DNA from: Fibrella aquatilis
Lineage (GTDB): Bacteria; Bacteroidota; Bacteroidia; Cytophagales; Spirosomataceae
Direction: 5' to 3'
Length of the DNA: 64,000 bases
NCBI RefSeq assembly: GCF_017353255.1
Contig: NZ_JAFMYU010000006.1
Span: 271,113 to 335,112, forward strand
In this document: piece after piece, positions 41,651 through 49,980 of the stretch
Layout of the letters: each line of letters opens with the position of its first letter
How positions within the stretch are numbered: the first letter of the stretch is position 1
Program-made: the position numbers and the translations under genes
Notes under the pieces: generated by a model
Database searches by the model: none
The model's input: the letters and a program-made list of their open reading frames with translations, nothing else
What the model was told of the DNA's origin: nothing

Positions 41651-44287
41651 ATGCAGGGTAAACAGCAGGGAGTTCAGGGTAGCAGGCATTGTTCAACAGG
41701 GCACCACAGTCAAGGTAACCCCATTCGTTATTGGCTCCGGTTACTGGTGCTGGCGGGAGTGGCTGGCTGGCTGTCGGGCTGTTTGTCGGCGCGGCGAATT
41801 CCTGACAATAAGTACCTGCTCTACTCGCAGACCGTGAAAGGCAACAAGGCTATTTCTACGGAAGACCTCACCGCCCTGATTCCCCAACGGCCCAACAAGC
41901 GGGTGCTGCAAACGCCCCTTACGGTGGGCTTATGGCTGTATCAGGCCTTTTCGGGCAACTACCGCCCCGACTCGGCCCGGCGTGAACTGGAAGCCCTGAC
42001 GGCCAAATTCGAGCAGGAAAGTCAGGCCCAGGCCAATGACCCCAAGGCGCTGAAAGTGCTTAACCGGCGATTTACCCGTCAGGCCCGACGCAGGCAGCGA
42101 TACATCGAAAAGGGTAACTGGGGCATGCGCAACCTGGGCGAACCGCCCGTCTATTTCGACCAGCAGAACGCCGTGGCCAATGCCGCCAAGATGAAGCTGT
42201 ACCTGAAAAATAAGGGCTTTTTCCTGGCCAAAGCGTCCTTTCGGGTCGATACCCTGGTCGACCGACGGGTGCGGGTCACGTACTTCGTTCAGGAAAAAAC
42301 GCCCTACATCGTCTCGTCGGTGGCCTACGCCATTTCTGACAAACGCATCGACTCGCTGGTGGGCACATCGCTGGCCAACTCGCCCCTGAAAGTGGGGAAG
42401 CGATACGACGAAGCCAATATCAACGCCGAGAAAATACGCATCGAAGAACTGCTGCGGAACCAGGGCTACTACGGCTTTTCGCGGCAGTACGTGAAGCCCC
42501 GCGTGGCCCGCGACACCACCTTCGACCAGCCCGCCGATACCCTCTCACAACCCGTCGACCTGCTGATTCGGGTGCTCAACCCCGACAACGGCCAACACAA
42601 GGTCTACACCATTGGCGACGTCGACGTGCGCATCTTCCGCGACCCGGCCATTCCGCTCGACACCGTGGTGGCCAACGGGGTTCGGTATTTTATGGAACCG
42701 GGTATGTATTCCACGCGGCTGTTGAACACGAAAATATCGCTGCGCCCCGGTACCCTCTACCGCCAAACCGATTACGCCACCACTCAGCGGCAACTTTTTC
42801 TGCTCAACCAGTTCAAATTTGCCTCTGTCAACTTCACCGACACCACCCAGCAACGGCTGCGAACGCTCATTGCCGCCACGCCCCTCGACAAGTACGACTA
42901 CAGCCTGGAAGGTGGTTTTACCTTGCTCTACCAGGCGCAGGGCAATTTGCCGGGTCCGTTTGGCAACCTGTCGTTCCGCGCCCGCAACCTGTTTGGCGGC
43001 CTGGAAACCTTCGAGGTGGCCCTGCGCCTGGGCATCGAAGCCCAGACCGGCTACTCGACGCAGCAGACATCGCCCGTTTTCTATTCGGCCCAGGAGTTTG
43101 GCGTGACCACGTCGCTGCTGTTTCCGCAGATTCTGTTTCCCACGCCAATACGGTTTCGGTTCAACAGCCTCAACCCGCGCACCCAGTTTTCGGTGGGCTA
43201 CAACGCCAGCGTCCGGCCCGACTATTCGCGGCGGAATCTGCGCGGCACCATGACCTACCTCTGGCAGCAATCGCAGGCTAAACAATTCACAGCCAGCATC
43301 TTCGACATCAACTACCTGCAATCGAACGTTATTTCCGACGATTTTCGGCAGTTTATCAAAACCGCGGTTGAGCAGGGCAGCACGATTGACAAAAGCTTTC
43401 GGAATGCGTTTTTCTCCAGCATCAGCTTTGGCTACACCTACAACACCAACGTGGTTGGGCAAAACAAGCGGGCCAACTTTTTCCGGGTCACGACCGAGTC
43501 GGGCGGGACCACGCTTAACCTGCTGAAGACCACGGGTATTTTGTCGCTGACAGAAGCCACCGGGCTTGAGTTTTACAAGTACCTGCGGGCCAACGTCGAC
43601 TACCGACACTACCTGCCCCTGGCTCCCCGCACCACGCTGGCGTTTCGGGCCAACGCCGGGCTGCTGTTTGGCTACGGCCCCAACGAAACGGCTCCTTACG
43701 AAAAGCGCTTCTTTGGCGGTGGTCCCAATAGCGTGCGGGCCTGGCTGCCGCGCCGCCTGGGCCTGGGTGCCTCCTACCCCCGGTCTACCACCACTCCTGC
43801 CGACTATTTGCCCGTATTCAGGGGTTCCGAAGGCGAACGGTTCGATTATAGTTTCGAACAACCCGGCGATGTGCTGCTCGAGGGGTCGGCGGAATTGCGC
43901 GGGCGGTTGTTCAAACTCTTTGCCGACATTAACGGCGCAGCCTTCGTAGACGTGGGCAACGTCTGGACCCTGCGCAACCTGGTTAACGCCCCCAATACCG
44001 TCATTCCGGCCAACCCGCTGGGGGGGCCAACCAGTGCCGTTTTTCGTACGGGCAGTTTTCTGGAGCAGTTTGCCGTGGGTACCGGCGTGGGCCTGCGCAT
44101 CGACTTCTCTATTGTGGTGCTCCGCCTCGACGCGGCCATTAAAGTCTACGACCCCGCCCGGCGGTACATCAACGCCGAAGGACAAACCGTAGACGAGCGC
44201 TTTTTATTGAAACAGTTTTCATTTAACCGCCTCACCACCGGCCCCAACCCCGTAGTGCTCAACATCGGCATTGGCTATCCTTTTTAG
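41651..44287 (+). CDS. tamL: TamL: BamA/TamA-family outer-membrane lipoprotein
   Basis: 878 residues. A long N-terminus ends in a lipobox (VAGWLSGCLSARRIPDNKYLLY, Cys near 44), a feature of the Bacteroidota TamA variant TamL. POTRA-like segments follow (KMKLYLKNKGFFLAKASFRVD, EELLRNQGYYGFSRQYVKPRV). The C-terminal ~470 residues are an Omp85 16-stranded barrel with the usual blocks: FRARNLFGGLETFEVALRLG, RFFGGGPNSVRAWLPRRLG (the lid-loop VRG/F motif appears as VRAW) and a final strand ending GIGYPF. It inserts outer-membrane proteins. A TamB gene is not in the window. It is preceded by a divergent SpoU methyltransferase gene. Confidence 0.9.
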   Translation: MQGKQQGVQGSRHCSTGHHSQGNPIRYWLRLLVLAGVAGWLSGCLSARRIPDNKYLLYSQTVKGNKAISTEDLTALIPQRPNKRVLQTPLTVGLWLYQAFSGNYRPDSARRELEALTAKFEQESQAQANDPKALKVLNRRFTRQARRRQRYIEKGNWGMRNLGEPPVYFDQQNAVANAAKMKLYLKNKGFFLAKASFRVDTLVDRRVRVTYFVQEKTPYIVSSVAYAISDKRIDSLVGTSLANSPLKVGKRYDEANINAEKIRIEELLRNQGYYGFSRQYVKPRVARDTTFDQPADTLSQPVDLLIRVLNPDNGQHKVYTIGDVDVRIFRDPAIPLDTVVANGVRYFMEPGMYSTRLLNTKISLRPGTLYRQTDYATTQRQLFLLNQFKFASVNFTDTTQQRLRTLIAATPLDKYDYSLEGGFTLLYQAQGNLPGPFGNLSFRARNLFGGLETFEVALRLGIEAQTGYSTQQTSPVFYSAQEFGVTTSLLFPQILFPTPIRFRFNSLNPRTQFSVGYNASVRPDYSRRNLRGTMTYLWQQSQAKQFTASIFDINYLQSNVISDDFRQFIKTAVEQGSTIDKSFRNAFFSSISFGYTYNTNVVGQNKRANFFRVTTESGGTTLNLLKTTGILSLTEATGLEFYKYLRANVDYRHYLPLAPRTTLAFRANAGLLFGYGPNETAPYEKRFFGGGPNSVRAWLPRRLGLGASYPRSTTTPADYLPVFRGSEGERFDYSFEQPGDVLLEGSAELRGRLFKLFADINGAAFVDVGNVWTLRNLVNAPNTVIPANPLGGPTSAVFRTGSFLEQFAVGTGVGLRIDFSIVVLRLDAAIKVYDPARRYINAEGQTVDERFLLKQFSFNRLTTGPNPVVLNIGIGYPF

Positions 44288-44290
44288 AGC

Positions 44291-44413
44291 TAAGAGGTGA
44301 GAGCCAAGAGGTGAGAGTTGCTGACGCATGCGTACTTCTGCAGCATCGGTGGGCCGGTCAGCCACTCTTTCGCCATTCACTCTTTCGCTCTTTCACCACT
44401 CACTCTTTCGCCC
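44291..44413. repeat. Heptad repeat cluster with GCTGACGC core, overlapping LysM gene end
   Basis: On the left a 14-base unit (AAGAGGTGAGAGCC, then AAGAGGTGAGAGTT) is repeated, equal to two heptads each. TTGCTGACGC follows at 44318-44327. On the right, 44364-44413 is made of ACTCTTTCGCC-type words, the complement of the GTGAAAGA words seen at 3912 and 27493. The two sides are only partly complementary. The LysM stop codon at 44400 lies inside it. Confidence 0.65.
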
Positions 44414-45134
44414 CTAGCGGAATAATGAGCTTTTCGCCGCGCACGGCCAGATCTTTGGTTTTGTGATTGGCTTTCATAAGTGCCTCTTTCGAGACGCCGT
44501 ATTTCTCAGCCACTACGCGCAGCACGTCGCCCGCACCCACGGTGTGGATGGCTTTCACCTTCACCCGTAGCTTGGTCACCCCCGATTTCACGTCGTTTTC
44601 CGACACGTCAGGATTCATGGCTTTCAGGGTGCTCACCTTCATGTTCATCCGGCTGGCAATGCCGTAGAACGTTTCGCCGTCGCCCACGGTATAGGTCGAT
44701 GTGGGGCCACTAACCTTCAGTGGATCAGGCTTTTTGTCCGGCCTGGCAGCTTCCTCGACGGGTTTGGCAGCTTCGGTTTTTTTGTCGGACTTATCGCCGT
44801 TGTCGGTCGCTTCATCGTCAGTAGTGGCGTTATCGGCGGGCTTGTCGGCCACGTCGTTGTCTTCCGGGGCGGGGGCCTGCGAGAGGTCTACCGGCACGGG
44901 CAGCGACGAGGTGTCGGGCATGACGTTTTCGGGGTTATCTACCTGCCCCATCGTTGCCTGATCGGTGGTGTCGAGCGGCACATTGGTCAGCTCTCTGGCA
45001 TTGCCCGTATCGTCCGACAGGCTATCGTAGCCAATATAGAGCAGGGCCGCAATCAGCCCAATCAGCACCAGCAGGGTCAGCACCGGCAGCGACGTATTGC
45101 CCGCAGGCGGCGTATTTTTCGTAGAATCAGACAT
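44400..45134 (-). CDS. Membrane-anchored protein with two LysM domains
   Basis: 244 residues. A cytoplasmic N-terminus is followed by one membrane span (LPVLTLLVLIGLIAALLYIGY, about 17-37), then a long acidic, low-complexity linker (many D, A, T, K) to about residue 140. Two LysM domains come next: TYTVGDGETFYGIASRMNMKVSTLKAMNP, and IHTVGAGDVLRVVAEKYGVSKEALMKANH. LysM binds N-acetylglucosamine in peptidoglycan, so the protein bridges inner membrane and cell wall. The last codons (GCG AAA GAG TGA) are a unit of the intergenic repeat. It follows purE on the same strand with a 50-bp inverted repeat in between. Confidence 0.88.
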   Translation of the reverse strand: MSDSTKNTPPAGNTSLPVLTLLVLIGLIAALLYIGYDSLSDDTGNARELTNVPLDTTDQATMGQVDNPENVMPDTSSLPVPVDLSQAPAPEDNDVADKPADNATTDDEATDNGDKSDKKTEAAKPVEEAARPDKKPDPLKVSGPTSTYTVGDGETFYGIASRMNMKVSTLKAMNPDVSENDVKSGVTKLRVKVKAIHTVGAGDVLRVVAEKYGVSKEALMKANHKTKDLAVRGEKLIIPLGAKE

Positions 45135-45149
45135 GAGGAAAGGGAAGAG

Positions 45150-45263
45150 ATTTACGACTTACGATGTACGAATTACGATTTGTTGCTGACGCAGGAGTAC
45201 GCTTGTTCTAGCCTACTCCTGCGTCAGCAACAAATCGTAATTCGTACATCGTAAGTCGTAAAT
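45150..45263. repeat. Perfect 50-bp inverted repeat, TTACGAT heptads plus GCTGACGC core
   Basis: Arms 45150-45199 and 45214-45263 are exact reverse complements over 50 bases, around a 14-base loop. Outer parts are heptads (TTACGAC, TTACGAT, GTACGAA, TTACGAT). Then comes TTGCTGACGC (45183-45192) and a variable inner part. It occupies the gap between the purE stop (45268) and the LysM ATG (45134). Confidence 0.92.
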
Positions 45264-45267
45264 CAGT

Positions 45268-45744
45268 TTACAGTTGTTCATTCATTGCCGCTACTTTGGC
45301 TTTAAGGTCTTCTTTATAAGTGGCCAGCCGGTTGGCCAGGGTGTCGTCGGCCGTAGCCAGGATTTGGGCGGCCAGGATACCGGCGTTCAGGGCACCGTCG
45401 AGGGCCACCGTCGCCACGGGTACGCCACCCGGCATTTGCAGGATTGACAGCACCGAGTCCCAGCCGTCGATGGAGTTGCTCGAATGGATGGGCACCCCGA
45501 TCACAGGCAGGGTGGTAAGCGAGGCCACCATGCCGGGCAGGTGCGCCGCACCGCCCGCCCCTGCCACAATCACGCGCAGGCCACGCTCACGGGCCGTTTT
45601 ACCATACTCGACCATTTTTTCGGGCGTGCGGTGGGCCGACACAATGGTCATCTCCCAGGCTACGCCAAATTCCGTCAATATATCGGCCGCTTTTTGCATC
45701 ACCGGCCGGTCGGAGATGCTGCCCATTATGATTCCTACTTTCAT
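45268..45744 (-). CDS. purE: N5-carboxyaminoimidazole ribonucleotide mutase
   Basis: 158 residues, full length for class I PurE. It shows the substrate loop [21 protein letters not shown], the conserved SAHRTPEKM, the Gly-rich [15 protein letters not shown] with the catalytic His, and [36 protein letters not shown]. The enzyme moves the carboxyl group of N5-CAIR to carbon 4 in purine synthesis, in the cytoplasm. PurK is not in the window. It is followed on the same strand by the LysM gene across a 50-bp inverted repeat. Confidence 0.97.
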   Translation of the reverse strand: MKVGIIMGSISDRPVMQKAADILTEFGVAWEMTIVSAHRTPEKMVEYGKTARERGLRVIVAGAGGAAHLPGMVASLTTLPVIGVPIHSSNSIDGWDSVLSILQMPGGVPVATVALDGALNAGILAAQILATADDTLANRLATYKEDLKAKVAAMNEQL

Positions 45745-45929
45745 TACCTGCGAAATAACGGGTTTAGGCCCACTTTAGCCGGACCAGCGCCTACTTTTTA
45801 TCCAAATAACCTGATCCGCAGCCGTTTGCCGTACAGGTAGGCATCTGGCCTGCGCTGTACTACAGATGATTTCGCTTTCCTCGCCCGTTGGCCGTACTAT
45901 TGTAACTTCACCATTAAGTTGGGTTGGTC

Positions 45930-47117
45930 ATGAATACTTCGCTACTACTTACGTGCCTTGTTGTTTCGCCCGTCGCTTTTGGCCAAAATAACTTGCCAAT
46001 TATCAAGGCTACCTCAACCCACGTTGCCATCAATGACGGTGGTTATCTGGACAAAAATGCCTGGACACTGTCGCCAAAAGCCAGGCCCGATATATACACC
46101 GCCGACAGGACCCGGCAACCGAAACACGTTACATTTTATACCGACATTGACTCCATTCGTATCAAGCTAAAGCCGGGCCAATCCGTTGATTTTATTATTC
46201 TGCTAAACGAAAAAGATAGTTGTTATACCCGCGTTGTCAGCGCCATACCGCCCGCCCTAAAAACGGCAGGTATTAAAACTACGCCCGATACCATTCCTTT
46301 CACGTTAACGGCCTACAACGCCATTGCCGTAAATGCGCTTATCAATAATCGTGATACGGTAAAATTACATTTCGACACCGGCTCGTTCGACTTTCGGCTC
46401 ACCAGAGAAGGTATTCGCACCAGAACAAAATTATTGGCCAACCAACCCGATGCCGTAGCCGGAAAAACGACCCCAGATTTTGGTAAGATGGAGAAAGTAA
46501 GGACTATACAGCTTGGAAAACGGGTTTTTACTAACCCATCTGTCACCGTGACCAGGCTAACGGCCCACGAAATGGATGGTCGCTTTGGCCCAAATTTGTT
46601 TGAAGGTAAAGTTGTTGAAATTGATTACGATAAACAGCTACTTATTATTCACGAAAAGCGGCCACGCCGACTAAACGGTTACACCAAATCGCCACTTTTA
46701 TTTATCCGGTCATTCGCTTGTATTGCGGCCAATTTACGCGTTGGCAATAACCTGTATTCAGGCAACTTTTTGTTGGATTCCGGCTCCAACATGGCTGTTA
46801 TTCTCGATAGTGCCTGGGCAGCTCATGAGCAATTTCCTACCAATTTACCTTTACTCAACGTAAAAAAAGTCAGCGACCCGCGCGGTTTTGTTTACGAAAC
46901 GAAAACAGTTCAACTTCCGCTTATTCGGGTCAGTACGTTTGAGTTGACCAATGTACCTACCACATTGCTCGGCAGTAAAAATCCAGACGGTTTCTCGCTC
47001 AATTATTTGGGCAATGATTTGTTGAAACGGTTTAATACGATACTGGATCTAAAGAACGACTGTATCTACCTGAAGCCCAACAAATTAATCAACCTTGGCT
47101 ACCGCGAAAATTCCTAA
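45930..47117 (+). CDS. Exported aspartyl protease-like protein with two D-T/S-G motifs
   Basis: 395 residues from the ATG at 45930; the frame's TTG two codons earlier is not needed. Residues 1-19 are a signal peptide (LLLTCLVVSPVAFGQ). Two retropepsin-like lobes follow: one with LHFDTGSFDFRL (Asp149) and one with NFLLDSGSNMAVIL (Asp283), each followed by a hydrophobic strand pair (FGPNLFEGKVVEIDYDKQLLII; YLGNDLLKRFNTILDLKNDCIYL). A single chain with two such motifs would form one active site, as in pepsin. GC is about 45% in hand-counted lines against nearly 58% around it, suggesting transfer. Substrates are unknown. Confidence 0.75.
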   Translation: MNTSLLLTCLVVSPVAFGQNNLPIIKATSTHVAINDGGYLDKNAWTLSPKARPDIYTADRTRQPKHVTFYTDIDSIRIKLKPGQSVDFIILLNEKDSCYTRVVSAIPPALKTAGIKTTPDTIPFTLTAYNAIAVNALINNRDTVKLHFDTGSFDFRLTREGIRTRTKLLANQPDAVAGKTTPDFGKMEKVRTIQLGKRVFTNPSVTVTRLTAHEMDGRFGPNLFEGKVVEIDYDKQLLIIHEKRPRRLNGYTKSPLLFIRSFACIAANLRVGNNLYSGNFLLDSGSNMAVILDSAWAAHEQFPTNLPLLNVKKVSDPRGFVYETKTVQLPLIRVSTFELTNVPTTLLGSKNPDGFSLNYLGNDLLKRFNTILDLKNDCIYLKPNKLINLGYRENS

Positions 47118-47144
47118 AGCCAACATCATTGCCGTACCATTCAC

Positions 47145-48233
47145 ATGCATACTACCGACCTGGGCTGGCTGATCTATTGCCTGCTCATCACCTTTTTATC
47201 CTTCATTCACCTGCTGCGAATTGATGCCTGGTGGATTCGTATCTGGGACTTCCCACACACCCAACTCACTGTGTTGGCGGGCATTGGGGTACTTGGCTGG
47301 CTCTCTTTTGTACAGGATTTCAGCTGGCCGCTGTGGCTGGCTCCGGTTGGGCTGACGGCTGCACTGCTGTATCAGGGCTGGCTGATCTGGCCCTACACCC
47401 CCCTGCACCCCCGGCAGGTGATGCGGCAGCGCAGCCCGCGCAGGCTACGCAAGCAGGTCATCAACGACCCTAACACGGTTCGGCTGATGAGCGCCAACGT
47501 GCTTATGACCAACACCCAGTGTCCCAAAGTGCTGGCCCTAGCCCGTAAACACAAGCCCGACCTGATCCTGATTCTGGAGGCCAGTCAACAATGGGCGCAG
47601 GCACTAAAACCGCTGGAGGCCGACTATCCGTACCAGATATTATACCCGCAGGAAAACACTTATGGCCTCTTGTTCTATTCAAAACTGCCCATAGCGGATC
47701 AGAAACTGCGTTTTTTGGTGGAAGACGACATTCCATCCATTTATGCCCAGCTCACGTTGCGGTCGGGGCAGGTGATGCATTTCTACGGCATTCACCCACA
47801 GCCGCCCAGCCCTACCGAACATTATCGATCTACCGAGCGCGATGCCGAACTGGTGCTGGTGGGTCGCGAAGCCCGGCAGCAAACCGAACCCGTGCTGGTG
47901 GCAGGTGATCTGAACGACGTGGCCTGGTCGCACACGACGCGGCTTTTTCAGCGCATCAGCGGCCTGCTCGACCCGCGCGTGGGGCGGGGGCTATACAGCA
48001 CCTTTCACGCCAACTATTTCTTCCTCCGCTGGCCCCTCGACCACGTGTTTGTGTCGCACCATTTTCGCCTGCGTACGCTCCGCCGGTTGCCTAATTGCGG
48101 CTCCGATCATTTTCCCATATTGGTATCGCTCGTCTACCACCCCGACCCTACCCGCGCCAATCAAACACCCCAACCCGAAGGCGACGACCTCGAAGAAGCA
48201 CAGGACATTGTGCATCGAGCCAAGCATGATTAG
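47145..48233 (+). CDS. Membrane-anchored endonuclease/exonuclease/phosphatase-family protein
   Basis: 362 residues. Three N-terminal membrane spans (GWLIYCLLITFLSFIHLL, HTQLTVLAGIGVLGWLSFV, LWLAPVGLTAALLYQGWL) are followed by the EEP fold at about 105-340. Motifs are VRLMSANVLM, DLILILEASQQW (metal Glu), FYGIHPQPPS, VLVAGDLNDVAWSHT (Asp-x-Asn) and GSDHFPILVSL (Asp-His). The catalytic domain faces the periplasm or cytoplasm depending on topology. The family includes nucleases, phosphatases and sphingomyelinase-like lipases, and the substrate here is not predictable. The gene begins 27 bases after the aspartyl protease-like gene. Confidence 0.88.
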   Translation: MHTTDLGWLIYCLLITFLSFIHLLRIDAWWIRIWDFPHTQLTVLAGIGVLGWLSFVQDFSWPLWLAPVGLTAALLYQGWLIWPYTPLHPRQVMRQRSPRRLRKQVINDPNTVRLMSANVLMTNTQCPKVLALARKHKPDLILILEASQQWAQALKPLEADYPYQILYPQENTYGLLFYSKLPIADQKLRFLVEDDIPSIYAQLTLRSGQVMHFYGIHPQPPSPTEHYRSTERDAELVLVGREARQQTEPVLVAGDLNDVAWSHTTRLFQRISGLLDPRVGRGLYSTFHANYFFLRWPLDHVFVSHHFRLRTLRRLPNCGSDHFPILVSLVYHPDPTRANQTPQPEGDDLEEAQDIVHRAKHD

Positions 48234-48253
48234 CCGTTGGTCATGTCGCTCTG

Positions 48254-49072
48254 TCACAACTGGTGAAACTGATCCCGAATCTCCGACACCATGGTCTGGA
48301 AAGCGGGTTTGGCGAGGATGGTTTTGTCCCAGCAGAGGTCCATGGCGGCCAGGTCGTAGGTGCGTTTGATGCGGGCACCGGGAATAATATTGCCGTTGGT
48401 GTCGCGGTCGCGGCCCATGAGCCAGAGGGTGTCAGACACGGAAGCCGTAGCCACGATGTCGTGCGAGACGATGATGATCGTGTTTAGCTCGTGCGAGTGG
48501 GCAATTTCCTGAATCATCTCAGCCACTTCTTCGATCATCAGAATATCCAGTCCGCTGAAGGGTTCATCGAGCAGCAGAAAATGGTCGGAACAGAGCAGTT
48601 GCTGGGCAATGGCCACGCGCTGCCGCTGCCCGCCCGACAGTTGCGCCGGATACAGCCCCAGCTTGTCGGCCATGTGCAGGCGGCCCATCACGTCGCGCAT
48701 ACGGTCGGCGGCTTCCGAGCCGTTGGGGTAGCGTTTTTTGGCCGCCAGCATCAGGTTGCCTTCAATGGTGCGGTGGTTGAAGAGCGGGTAGTTTTGTTGC
48801 ACTACGCCCACCATGCCCGCCCGTACCGGTTGCAGCGGGTCGCCGAGTTGCACCGTGCCCGACGTGGGTTGCAGCAGTCCGGCCAGGATCTCGAAAAATT
48901 TGGTTTTCCCCACCCCCGACGGCCCCAGGAACCCCACCACCTGCCCGGTGGTCATGCCCGTGCGAACCACGTCGCGGACTTCCACCGACAAGTCGCGGAG
49001 GATCGGATTGCCCCCCAACGTGAGGTTCACATTGTCGGCGCGGAGGATAATATTGGTACGTTGTGATTGCAT
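48254..49072 (-). CDS. NitT/TauT-type ABC transporter ATP-binding protein
   Basis: 272 residues. Walker A is GPSGVGKTKFFEILAGLL, Q-loop GVVQQNYPLFNHRTIEGNL, signature LSGGQRQRVAIAQQLL, Walker B FLLLDEPFSGLD, H-loop IIIVSHDI. It supplies energy to the permease gene upstream in the operon. The gap to that gene is filled by a 50-bp inverted repeat, so its dosage may differ from the two coupled genes before it. It converges on the EEP gene with 20 bases between the stops. Confidence 0.92.
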   Translation of the reverse strand: MQSQRTNIILRADNVNLTLGGNPILRDLSVEVRDVVRTGMTTGQVVGFLGPSGVGKTKFFEILAGLLQPTSGTVQLGDPLQPVRAGMVGVVQQNYPLFNHRTIEGNLMLAAKKRYPNGSEAADRMRDVMGRLHMADKLGLYPAQLSGGQRQRVAIAQQLLCSDHFLLLDEPFSGLDILMIEEVAEMIQEIAHSHELNTIIIVSHDIVATASVSDTLWLMGRDRDTNGNIIPGARIKRTYDLAAMDLCWDKTILAKPAFQTMVSEIRDQFHQL

Positions 49073-49086
49073 GATGGAAGGAAGGA

Positions 49087-49201
49087 ATTTACGATGTACG
49101 ATTTACGAATTACGATTGTTGCTGACGCCGGTCAGCCTACTCTTGCGTAAGCTGACCGGCGTCAGCAACCAATCGTAATTCGTAAATCGTACATCGTAAA
49201 T
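49087..49201. repeat. 50/51-bp inverted repeat, TTACGAT heptads plus GCTGACGC core
   Basis: Arms 49087-49136 and 49151-49201 are reverse complements with a single extra base in the right arm, around a 14-base loop. Heptads are TTACGAT, GTACGAT, TTACGAA, TTACGAT, followed by TTGCTGACGC at 49119-49128. It fills the gap between the permease stop (49201) and the ATPase ATG (49072) inside one operon. Confidence 0.92.
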
Positions 49202-49980
49202 CAATGCGTTAGCGTGGCGTAGGGACAGAAGAGTTTTTTCAGGAAACCGATGCCGTAGTCGAGGGCAATGCCGACGAGGAGGATCACGATCTGGATGGCG
49301 AAAACGGCGTCGATGTGGAAGTGTTTGTTCTGGTTCAGCAGCATGGTACCCACACCGCCTTCGGCCCGCGAAATGCCCTCTACGAGCGTCAGCAAGGCCC
49401 AGGCGATGGCGAAATTCTGCCGGATCACGTCAAACACCTGGTCGAATTTGCCCAGGATGACCACCTCCCACACCACCTGCCATTCCGACATGCGGAGCGT
49501 ACGGGCGTGGTTCAGTTCGTTGCGCGTCACCGACTGCACCACGCCCACCATATTGGTCACGAAAAACACCGTGATGCCAAATACCAGCAGCGACACCTTC
49601 AGGCTGTGACCGCTGTGGGTCATGAGCGTGAATACAAACGAGAGGCCCACGAGCGTCAGAAACCTGAATTTCGTGATCAGAAACGCCAGCGGCCTAAAGA
49701 ACGGGATCACCGTAGCGTAGGCAATAAGCAGCGAAATAACCGTGGCAATCAGCATGGCTTGCAGGCTTAGGGCCATGCTCGTCCAGAGTTCCTGAATCAG
49801 GTTGTCGTTCTGAACCAGTCGCCCCATAGCCCGCAGGATCTCTACGGGTGTGGGCAGCAACGGCGACTGCGACAAAAACCAGATGATGGCCGCAATGACC
49901 ACCTGGGCCAGCACCATGACCCCATACGACGACCTATCAGGCCGCCCGTTGGGCTTTATGAGTTCAGTGTAGTTCGTCAT
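49201..49980 (-). CDS. NitT/TauT-type ABC transporter permease
   Basis: 259 residues with about six membrane spans (VMVLAQVVIAAIIWFLSQ, MALSLQAMLIATVISLLIAYATVIPFF, FLTLVGLSFVFTLMTHSGHSLKVSLLVFGITVFFVTNMVGVV and others). The EAA-like coupling loop is in LNHARTLRMSEWQVVWEVVILGKFDQVFDVIRQNFAIAWALLTLVEG. It overlaps the OmpA-fused binding protein gene by ATGA, so the two are translationally coupled. The transported solute is not known. Confidence 0.9.
   Translation of the reverse strand: MTNYTELIKPNGRPDRSSYGVMVLAQVVIAAIIWFLSQSPLLPTPVEILRAMGRLVQNDNLIQELWTSMALSLQAMLIATVISLLIAYATVIPFFRPLAFLITKFRFLTLVGLSFVFTLMTHSGHSLKVSLLVFGITVFFVTNMVGVVQSVTRNELNHARTLRMSEWQVVWEVVILGKFDQVFDVIRQNFAIAWALLTLVEGISRAEGGVGTMLLNQNKHFHIDAVFAIQIVILLVGIALDYGIGFLKKLFCPYATLTH

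Noticed and set aside
42545..44185. 546-codon minus-strand frame opposite TamL
   Set aside because: It is antisense to a well-matched Omp85 gene, is rich in R, G, V and H as expected of a shadow frame in GC-rich DNA, and matches no family.
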